Source: Pseudomonadota bacterium
GTDB lineage: Bacteria; Chloroflexota; UBA6077; JAJPHF01
Length of the DNA stretch: 7,866 nucleotides
Direction of reading: 5' to 3'
Assembly (NCBI GenBank): GCA_021325365.1
Contig: JAJPHF010000095.1
Coordinates: 1 to 7,866 of the forward strand
The notes beneath the pieces were generated by a model. That model did no database searches. It was given only the letters and a program-made list of their open reading frames with translations, and was not told where the DNA came from. Shown here one piece after another: positions 1-5,324 of this stretch. The translations under genes were made by a program, and so were the position numbers. Every line of letters starts with the position of its first letter. Position 1 is the first letter of the stretch.

Positions 1-1709
1 ACGCAGACGCTGTTCATGGCCCGCCACCGCATGGCCTGGGCGCTGAACATGCGCGAGGGCGACATCCGCATCATCCAGCCGTGGGTGGGCGGCGGCTTCG
101 GCGGCAAGTCGTGCGACGACAACAACGCGATGGTCTGCGCGCTGCTGGCGATCAAGGCCGGGCGGCCGGTCAAGCTCATCAACACGCGCGAGGAGGACTT
201 CCTGGCCGGCTCGCGGCCGCGCGTGCCGATGAAGATCTGGTGCAAGATGGGTTTCCGCCAGGACGGCACCATCGTCGCCAAGCAGCTGGACATCGTCGCC
301 GACAACGGCGCGTACTGCGGCAAGGCACCGGCGATCACGGGCGTGGCGGCGCTGCGGCACGACACGCTGTACAAGTACACGACGGTGAAGACGCGCGCGC
401 GCCTGGTGTACACGAACAAGATTCCGACGGGCGCCTTCCGCGGCTTCGGCAACCCCTCGGCCGAGTGGGCCGTCGAGCAGGTGCTGGACATGGCGGCGCA
501 CAAGCTGGGCATCGACCCGATCGAGATCATCCGCAAGAATGCCGCCGAGCCCGGCTACGTGTCGCCGCACGGCAACCGCGTCATCTCCTGCGAGCTGAAG
601 CAGTGCGTGGACCGCGTCGAGCGGCTGATGGACTGGAAGAAGCGGCGAGCGAACCTGCCGCCCAACCGCGGCCTGGCCGTAGGGGCGACGGTGCACGTGA
701 GCGGCAAGCGCCACTTCGGCGACTACGACGGCGGCTCGGCCGTCATCAAGGTCAACGAGGACGGCAAGGCGATGATCTGGTGCGGCGAGGGGGAGATCGG
801 CCAGGGGCCGACGACCGCGCTGGCGCAGATCGCCGCCGAGGAGCTAGGGGTGCCGTTCGAGGACGTGGAGATGTCCAAGGCCGACACCGACCTCAGCACC
901 TACTGCCACGGCGCCTACGCCAGCCGGCTGACGTACATCGCGGGCAACGCGGTGCGAGATGCGGCGGCCAACATGAAGCGGCAGATCCTCGAGATCGCGG
1001 CGGAGATGCTGGAGGCCGCGCCGGAGGACCTGGAGATTCGGCGCGGCACGATCTCGGTGAAGGGCTCGCCGGAGCGCGCCCGCACGACAACCGTGCGCGA
1101 GGTGGCGCACGCGCGGCTGTTCCGCCGCGGCGGAGCGCCGCTGGTGGCCGCCGGGAGCTTCGACCCGGACTCGGTGCTGCAAGACGCGCTGCGGTACGGC
1201 AACGAGTCGGGCGCGTACAACTTCGCCGTGCAGGCCGCCGAGGTGGAGGTCGATCCGGACACGGGCCAGGTGAAGGTGCTGCAATATTGTTCGGCGTCGG
1301 ACTGCGGCACGGTGATCTTCCCGATCGGGGCCGAGGCCAGGTGGAGGGCTCGATCGCGCAAGGCTTGGGCTACGCGCTGACCGAGGGCCTGGTGATGGAC
1401 AACGGGCGGCCGATGAACCCGAACTTCTCGGACTACCGGCTGCCGACGGTGGCCGATATGCCGCCGCTGAAGTCGGAGTTCGCCGACTCGTACGAGCCGA
1501 CCGGCCCGTTCGGCGCCAAGGGGCTGGGCGAGCTGGCGATGGACCCGTTCGCGGCGGTGATCGGCAACGCGGTGTTCGAGGCGTGCGGCGTGCGGATCAA
1601 GACGCTGCCGATCACGGCCGAGAAGGTGTTCTGGGCGCTGCGCGAGAAAGAGCGGTCAGCGAACAGCGGTCAGCCGTCAGCCGACGAGCACGGCCCTGCT
1701 GAGAGCTGA
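1..1709 (+). CDS. Xanthine dehydrogenase-family molybdopterin-binding (large) subunit, 5'-partial and frameshifted
   Basis: This is the catalytic Mo-pyranopterin subunit of a molybdenum hydroxylase that works with an FAD subunit (next gene) and a [2Fe-2S] subunit not seen here. The frame is open from base 1, so the N-terminal ~200 residues are missing. Visible motifs are the glycine-rich GGGFGGK (88-108), GAFRGFGNP (430-456), GEGEIGQG (784-807) and, in the second frame, GAKGLGE (1512-1532), whose last Glu (1530-1532) matches the catalytic base of the family (Glu1261 in bovine xanthine oxidase). The reading frame changes from frame 1 to frame 3 near 1335; frame 1 alone would end at 1380. GAFRGFG is the xanthine dehydrogenase/4-hydroxybenzoyl-CoA reductase form and not the CO dehydrogenase AYRCSFR form. 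A Ser replaces the Glu that follows GGGFGGK in xanthine enzymes, so the substrate is probably not a purine. The 4-hydroxybenzoyl-CoA reductase, furoyl-CoA and nicotinate dehydrogenase types remain possible. The last ~19 residues come from repeat DNA. Confidence 0.88.
   Translation, partial: ADAVHGPPPHGLGAEHARGRHPHHPAVGGRRLRRQVVRRQQRDGLRAAGDQGRAAGQAHQHARGGLPGRLAAARADEDLVQDGFPPGRHHRRQAAGHRRRQRRVLRQGTGDHGRGGAAARHAVQVHDGEDARAPGVHEQDSDGRLPRLRQPLGRVGRRAGAGHGGAQAGHRPDRDHPQECRRARLRVAARQPRHLLRAEAVRGPRRAADGLEEAASEPAAQPRPGRRGDGARERQAPLRRLRRRLGRHQGQRGRQGDDLVRRGGDRPGADDRAGADRRRGARGAVRGRGDVQGRHRPQHLLPRRLRQPADVHRGQRGARCGGQHEAADPRDRGGDAGGRAGGPGDSARHDLGEGLAGARPHDNRARGGARAAVPPRRSAAGGRRELRPGLGAARRAAVRQRVGRVQLRRAGRRGGGRSGHGPGEGAAILFGVGLRHGDLPDRGRGQVEGSIAQGLGYALTEGLVMDNGRPMNPNFSDYRLPTVADMPPLKSEFADSYEPTGPFGAKGLGELAMDPFAAVIGNAVFEACGVRIKTLPITAEKVFWALREKERSANSGQPSADEHGPAES
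1330..1342 (+). other. Single-base deletion (frameshift) in the Mo-subunit gene
   Basis: Frame 1 reads GTVIFPIGAE up to 1335 and then turns into Arg/Trp-rich nonsense ending at the 1378-1380 stop. Frame 3 reads GQVEGSIAQGLGYALTEG from 1335-1337 onward, the usual continuation of this family. Inserting one G in gaggccag (1333-1340) to give gagggccag restores an unbroken family-like sequence. No obvious slippery heptamer is present. The cause is either a sequencing/assembly error next to a G run (1327-1330) or a real inactivating mutation. Confidence 0.85.
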
Positions 1710-1728
1710 TTGCTGATTGCTGAGAGCT
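1651..1728 (+). repeat. Short-motif repeat forming the gene 3' end and the spacer
   Basis: AGCGGTCAGC occurs at 1651-1660 and again at 1665-1674, followed by CGTCAGC (1675-1681). After a short interruption, GCTGAGAGCT occurs at 1698-1707 and 1719-1728, enclosing GCTGATTGCTGATTGCTGA. All are variants of a GCTGA-like unit. The repeat supplies the last ~19 codons of the Mo subunit, its stop (1707-1709) and most of the 23-nt spacer to the FAD-subunit gene. Its GAGAG (1722-1726) is the only purine-rich stretch close enough to the next start to act as a ribosome binding site. Confidence 0.65.
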
Positions 1729-1732
1729 ACAC

Positions 1733-2716
1733 ATGCACCGCTTTGACTGGGTCGAGCCGCGTAGCCTGGAGGAGGCGCACGCGGCGCTGCGCGAGCACGG
1801 CGACGACGCGAAGCTGATGGCGGGCGGCACGGCGCTGATGCTGCTGATGCGCCAGGGGCTGGTGCAGCCGGGCGTGATCGTGAGCTTGCAGCGCGTGCCG
1901 GGTCTGGACCAGATCGCGGCACGCGACGGCGGCATCCGCATTGGCGCCCTGTGTACGCACCGGCGGGTCGAGACGCACCCGCTGGTGCGCGAGCGGTTCC
2001 CCGCGCTGCACGAGACGCTGGAGCGGGTGGCGACGATCCGCATCCGCAACATGGGCACGATCGGCGGCAACCTGGCGCACTCCGACCCCGCGCAGGACCC
2101 GCCGCCGACGCTCCTGGCGCTCGGGGCGAGCGTGCAGGTGGCGGGGCCGGACGGCGCGCGCAGCATTCCGCTGGACGAGTTCTTCACGGACTACTACGAG
2201 AACGCGCTGCGGCCGGGCGAGGTGCTGACGGCGATCGAGGTGCCCGACCAGGCCGGCTCGTTCAACGGGAGCGGGCCCGCCGGGGCGCGCTACGTACAGG
2301 CGTTCAGCAAGTTCCTGCCGCGGTCGGTGGACGACTACGCGACGGTGGCAGTGGCGGTCAGCATGGCAATATCGGGGCCGGCGGACCGACCTACCCCCCC
2401 TGCCCCCCCTCCCGATGCGGGAAGGGGGGCAGACGCCGGCGCGCGTGGCGCTGCCTCTCTCAGCGGGGAATGGCGGTGCGAGGACGTGCGGATCGGGCTG
2501 GGGTCGGCGGGGCCGACGCCGCTGCGAGCGCGGGGCGCGGAGGCGGCGCTGCGCGGGCAGGCGCTGACCGCGGCGACGCTGCGCGAGGCCGGCGAGGCGG
2601 CCGCGGCGGAGTGCGACCCGCTGGCGGACGTGCGCGGCTCGGCGGAGTACAAGCGCGAGATGGTCAAGGTGTGGCTGGCGCGGACGGTGCGCCGGGCGCT
2701 GGAGCGGAGGGACTGA
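1733..2716 (+). CDS. FAD-binding subunit of a molybdenum hydroxylase (CoxM/HcrB/xanthine dehydrogenase medium-subunit type)
   Basis: The 327-residue product carries electrons from the [2Fe-2S] clusters to FAD in the cytoplasmic molybdenum hydroxylase complex. The N-terminal FAD-binding domain shows both family flavin-contact motifs, AGGTALMLLM (residues 30-39) and TIGGNLAHSDPAQDPPPTLL (109-128). The C-terminal CO-dehydrogenase-flavoprotein domain shows CEDVRIGLGSAGPTPLRA (249-266) and a family-typical ending, ADVRGSAEYKREMVKVWLAR. The ATG at 1733 is chosen because MHRFDWVEP is the normal family start; the ribosome binding site is weak (GAGAG, 6 nt upstream). The gene follows the Mo subunit after 23 nt. 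Oddly, about 33 residues (roughly 214-246, rich in Pro, Gly and Ala) interrupt the C-terminal domain between AVAVSMA and the CEDVRIGL motif. They coincide with a hairpin repeat in the DNA (2394-2432). The reading frame is kept, so the protein may still fold with an extra surface loop. Confidence 0.92.
   Translation: MHRFDWVEPRSLEEAHAALREHGDDAKLMAGGTALMLLMRQGLVQPGVIVSLQRVPGLDQIAARDGGIRIGALCTHRRVETHPLVRERFPALHETLERVATIRIRNMGTIGGNLAHSDPAQDPPPTLLALGASVQVAGPDGARSIPLDEFFTDYYENALRPGEVLTAIEVPDQAGSFNGSGPAGARYVQAFSKFLPRSVDDYATVAVAVSMAISGPADRPTPPAPPPDAGRGADAGARGAASLSGEWRCEDVRIGLGSAGPTPLRARGAEAALRGQALTAATLREAGEAAAAECDPLADVRGSAEYKREMVKVWLARTVRRALERRD
2394..2432. repeat. Hairpin repeat element inside the FAD-subunit gene
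   Basis: A C7-TG-C7-T-CCC run (2394-2413) is followed by GATGC and a G-rich right arm. The left arm 2400-2413 pairs with 2419-2432: nine pairs (CTGCCCCCC with GGGGGGCAG), a C-A mismatch (2409/2423), four pairs (TCCC with GGGA) and a 5-nt loop. The copy between this gene and the decarboxylase gene (2724-2762) has a similar leader (A-C7-AG-C6), the same C-A mismatch and the same stem layout. That resemblance suggests both belong to one dispersed family, here inserted in frame in a protein-coding gene. Confidence 0.7.
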
Positions 2717-2880
2717 CCCCTCACCCCCCCAGCCCCCCTCTCCCCCATAGGGGGAAAGGGGGAGCCGGCTCCGTCGGGGAAGGCGGAGCTGGTAGCCCCC
2801 GCCCTCTATGGGGGAAAGGGGGGAGCCGGCTCCGCCGGGTAAGGCGCCGCCGCAAGCCCCCGCCCCCTATGGGGGGAGCG
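2717..2880. repeat. Degenerate tandem array of C-run/G-run hairpin repeats between genes
   Basis: The spacer between the FAD-subunit stop and the decarboxylase start (221 bp) is filled mainly by about 2.5 units of ~61-63 bp, at about 2732-2794, 2795-2855 and 2856-2880. Units share GCCCCC near the start, ATAGGGGGAAAGGGGG or ATGGGGGAAAGGGGGG in the middle, and the perfect palindrome GGAGCCGGCTCC (2761-2772 and 2822-2833, 61 bp apart). Unit 1 forms a hairpin, 2734-2746 with 2750-2762, with one C-A mismatch and an ATA loop. Units 2 and 3 are decayed. From 2881 to 2937 I see only the ribosome binding site of the next gene. No open frame with a family signature crosses this spacer. Confidence 0.8.
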
Positions 2881-2937
2881 ACGCTCGAAGTATTCCGCGT
2901 CGCAGGTTGGGGGAAGGGGTCTGAAAGGGATCGCCGC

Positions 2938-4554
2938 ATGCAAGCCGTCGAGCCGCGGACCAGGCAGGTGCAGTACAGCGACCTGCGCGAGTGGCTGTCG
3001 ATCGTCGAGGGGTTCGGCGAGCTAGCGGTCGTCGAGGGCGCCGACTGGAACCTGGAGATCGGCGGGCTCTCGGAGCTGAACTACCGCCGCAAGCCGTACC
3101 CGGCGCTGCTGTTCGATCGCGTGAAGGACTACGCGCCCGGCTTCCGGCTGCTCACCGGCGCGACGGGCACCTCGCGCCGGCTCGGCACCTGCCTGCGGCT
3201 CTCCACCGACATGACGGACCTGGAGCTGGTGCAGGCGCTGCGTGGCAAGCCGCTGGCGTGGGAGACGAACGCCCGCCGCTACCCGCCGCGCGAGGTGCCG
3301 AACGGCCCGGTGAACGAGAACGTGCTGGAAGGGGCGGCGGTGGACCTGAGCCGCTTCCCGGTGCCGTTCTGGCACGAGCACGACGGCGGGCGGTATCTCG
3401 GCACGGGCTGCTCGGTCATCACCTGCGACCCCGACACGGGGGTGACGAACGTCGGCGCCTACCGGGGCATGCTGATCGACGACCGGAGCATGACCGTCCA
3501 GATCGTGCCGGGCAAGCACGGCTACGTCCACTACCAGAAGTGGTGGGCGAAGGAGGGGCGGGCGCCGGTCGTCGTCGCGCTGGGCCACGATCCGCTGCTG
3601 TTCTGCCTGTCAGGCGTCGAGGTGCCGACGGGCGTCAGCGAGATCGAGTACTACGGCGCGATCGTGGGCGAGCCGCTGGACGTGCTGAAGAGCGACCTCA
3701 CGCCGCTGCCGGTGCCGGCGCGGGCGGAGATCGTGCTGGAGGGGTGGCTGTACCCCGACAAGAAGGCGCACGAGGGGCCGTTTGGCGAGTGGACCGGCTA
3801 CTACTCGGGCGGCGAGGGCACGGCGCCGTTGCTCGAGGTGCAGCGGCTGCGCTACCGCGACAACCCAGTCCTGCTCGGGTCGCCGCCGTCGAAGCCGCCG
3901 CACGACTACTCGTACATGCGCACGGCGATGAAGTCGGCGATGATCTACGACGCGCTGGTGAAGGCCGGCGTGTCGGACGTGCGCGGCGTGTGGGCCGACG
4001 AGTGCGGCGGCGGGCGGATGCTGATCGTGGTGAGCATCACGCAGCGGTTCTGCGGCCACTCGCGCCAGGCGGGCGCCCTCGCGGCGCAGTGCCGCGAGGC
4101 GGCGTACATGAACCGCTTCGTGGTGGTCGTGGACGACGATATCGACCCGACGAACCTGGAAGAGGTCGTCTGGGCGATGTGTACGCGCTGCGACCCCGCC
4201 GAGGACATCGACGTGCTGCGGAAGGCCTGGGGGAGCCGCGCCGACCCGCTGCTGGACGAGGGCGCCCCGCCCTACAACTCGCGGGCGATCATCGACGCCT
4301 GTCGTCCGTTCGAGCGGATCAAGCACTTCCCGCGCGTGGCGCAGGCGTCGCCGGAGCTGCTGCGCCAGATCGAGAGCAAGTGGAGCGGCCTGTTCGCGCA
4401 GCGGCCGGCGCCGGCCCCCGGCGTGGGCGGCGCGGAGCGGGCGGCAAGACTCGCGGGCCAGGCCACGAACGGCAGCCTGGCGGACGACGCGACGCATGGC
4501 GCGAGCGCGCCGGCGCCGACCGACATGGCGGCGGGCGAAGAGGAGGAGGCGTGA
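2938..4554 (+). CDS. UbiD-family prenylated-FMN-dependent decarboxylase
   Basis: The product has 538 residues. UbiD-family enzymes reversibly (de)carboxylate aromatic, heteroaromatic or alpha,beta-unsaturated acids using prenylated FMN made by a UbiX partner, which is not in this window. The catalytic signature is clear: NVGAYRG places the conserved Arg at residue 176, and EGPFGEWTGYYS gives the Glu pair 279 and 284, spaced as in fungal Fdc1 (Glu277/Glu282). Other typical stretches are FWHEHDGGRYLGTGCS (144-159), GHSRQAGALA (373-382) and VVVVDDDIDPTNLEEVVW (395-412). The frame is open far upstream, but ATG 2938 is chosen because AAAGGGA (2924-2930) lies 7 nt before it and family similarity starts there. 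The last ~49 residues (490-538) are low-complexity and end in an acidic GEEEEA, beyond the usual family end. True ubiquinone-pathway UbiD is unlikely given the catabolic neighbours. Furan-, pyrrole- or phenol-type decarboxylases are better guesses, but the substrate is unknown. Confidence 0.93.
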   Translation: MQAVEPRTRQVQYSDLREWLSIVEGFGELAVVEGADWNLEIGGLSELNYRRKPYPALLFDRVKDYAPGFRLLTGATGTSRRLGTCLRLSTDMTDLELVQALRGKPLAWETNARRYPPREVPNGPVNENVLEGAAVDLSRFPVPFWHEHDGGRYLGTGCSVITCDPDTGVTNVGAYRGMLIDDRSMTVQIVPGKHGYVHYQKWWAKEGRAPVVVALGHDPLLFCLSGVEVPTGVSEIEYYGAIVGEPLDVLKSDLTPLPVPARAEIVLEGWLYPDKKAHEGPFGEWTGYYSGGEGTAPLLEVQRLRYRDNPVLLGSPPSKPPHDYSYMRTAMKSAMIYDALVKAGVSDVRGVWADECGGGRMLIVVSITQRFCGHSRQAGALAAQCREAAYMNRFVVVVDDDIDPTNLEEVVWAMCTRCDPAEDIDVLRKAWGSRADPLLDEGAPPYNSRAIIDACRPFERIKHFPRVAQASPELLRQIESKWSGLFAQRPAPAPGVGGAERAARLAGQATNGSLADDATHGASAPAPTDMAAGEEEEA

Positions 4555-5003
4555 ACTTTCACCATACCGTGATCATTCCCGCGCCGCGGGACAAGGTCTG
4601 GCAGTTCCTGCTGGACATTCCGCGTGTCGGCAAGTGCATCCCGGGCGTCGAGAAGGTGGAGCCGCTGGGCGACAATAAGTACAAGGGCACGGTCAAGCAG
4701 CGGGTCGGGCCGATCGGCGTGACGCTGGAAGGCACGATGACGGTCGTGGAGACGGACGAGCAGGCCGGCCGCGCGGCGATGACGGCCGAGGGCGCTGACA
4801 AGCGCATCGGCGGGGCGGTGCGCGCGAAGATGACAATGAACGTCAAGGAGGTCGCGCCGAGCCAGACCGAGCTGACGGTGGACACGGACGCGAACATCGG
4901 CGGGCGGCTCGGCGAGTTCGGGGGCGCGGTGATCAAGAAGAAGGCCGACCAGACGATGGAGCAGTTCGCGAAGAACATCAGCGCCCAGGTCGGCGCCGGC
5001 TGA
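4551..5003 (+). CDS. CoxG-like SRPBCC-domain protein (CO dehydrogenase subunit G family)
   Basis: The 150-residue product is a START/SRPBCC-fold protein of the CoxG family. CoxG proteins accompany molybdenum hydroxylases; in CO oxidisers CoxG attaches the dehydrogenase to the membrane and links it to the quinone pool. The visible family pattern is HHTVIIPAPRDKVWQFLLD (4-22), CIPGVEKVE (29-37), RVGPIGVTLEGTM (51-63), the GG pair in KRIGGAVRAKM, and NIGGRLGEFGGAVIKKKAD near the end. The start is GTG at 4551, inside the decarboxylase stop (GTGA, 4-nt overlap), preceded by GAGGAGG (4540-4546, inside the decarboxylase Glu tail). Translation is therefore probably coupled. The protein is only the SRPBCC domain: no C-terminal proline-rich linker or membrane helix follows, unlike the longer CoxG proteins of carboxydotrophs. 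It may serve the molybdenum enzyme as an electron-transfer or assembly partner, or bind a hydrophobic ligand. Confidence 0.9.
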   Translation: MNFHHTVIIPAPRDKVWQFLLDIPRVGKCIPGVEKVEPLGDNKYKGTVKQRVGPIGVTLEGTMTVVETDEQAGRAAMTAEGADKRIGGAVRAKMTMNVKEVAPSQTELTVDTDANIGGRLGEFGGAVIKKKADQTMEQFAKNISAQVGAG

Positions 5004-5026
5004 TCTCAGTCACCCCGTCCGGACGA

Positions 5027-5067
5027 CAAGGAGGGCGAGGCCCGCGCGGCGGGCCGCGCCCTCCTTG
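5027..5067. terminator. Strong hairpin between convergent genes, probable bidirectional terminator
   Basis: CAAGGAGGGCG (5027-5037) pairs perfectly with CGCCCTCCTTG (5057-5067). After an A-G mismatch, GGCCC (5039-5043) pairs with GGGCC (5051-5055) around a 7-nt loop. The hairpin lies 23 nt after the CoxG-like stop and downstream of the convergent hydrolase gene. No long T run follows on either strand, so it departs from the classical Rho-independent form. Confidence 0.65.
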
Positions 5068-5324
5068 CTGTCTGGATGGCTACTTCCGGCGGTTTGCAGC
5101 GGAGCTGAGCTGCCTCGGGGCGGCGGTAGTGGCGCTTGCCGTGTTCCCGGCTACAGGCCCCGGGCGACGACGGGAGCCGGCCCGGGGCGGCAGGGGACGA
5201 GCCCCTGCCCTACCACATGGCTCAACGCCCGCGAAAACGGCGGCAAGGGAACGGCCGCCGGCTACGCAGGGGTTCCCGACCAGCAGGCTGCTGCGTTTCA
5301 GCGCGGGCGGCGCGCGCGGCGCGC
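5068..5324. other. Convergent intergenic region, no supported gene
   Basis: This 257-bp stretch separates the terminator-like hairpin from the hydrolase stop. Open frames cross it on both strands, but none shows a start with a ribosome binding site or any recognisable protein pattern. It holds two adjacent hairpins (5157-5209), the palindrome CAGCAGGCTGCTG (5281-5293), and GCGCGC-GCG-GCGCGC (5310-5324) directly after the hydrolase stop. The last could be a weak terminator on the minus strand. CCGGCTAC occurs twice (near 5147 and 5258). Confidence 0.5.
5157..5209. repeat. Two adjacent hairpins, palindromic intergenic element
   Basis: GCCCCGGG (5157-5164) pairs with CCCGGGGC (5181-5188) around a 16-nt loop. 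Immediately next, GGCAGGGG (5189-5196) pairs with CCCCTGCC (5202-5209) around ACGAG. Two back-to-back palindromes in a non-coding spacer look like a dispersed REP-type element, but a second copy is not present in the window. Confidence 0.5.

Noticed and set aside
1330..1342. Programmed ribosomal frameshifting in the Mo-subunit gene
   Set aside because: No slippery heptamer or evident stimulatory hairpin is visible, and this family is not known to use recoding. A missing G explains the data better.
1..1709. Aerobic CO dehydrogenase large subunit (CoxL), suggested by the CoxG-like neighbour
   Set aside because: The AYRCSFR active-site loop of CoxL is absent; GAFRGFG of the xanthine dehydrogenase type is present instead.
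2732..2880. CRISPR array
   Set aside because: Units are only ~61-63 bp, degenerate, adjacent without unique spacers, and no cas gene is present.
3610..4497. Minus-strand open frame opposite the decarboxylase
   Set aside because: It is antisense to a clear gene, Arg/His-rich, without a ribosome binding site or recognisable motif.
2991..4550. Long plus-strand open frame running into the CoxG-like gene
   Set aside because: This part is the wrong frame of the decarboxylase gene, Arg/Gly/Ala-rich and unlike any protein. The real CoxG-like start is GTG 4551.
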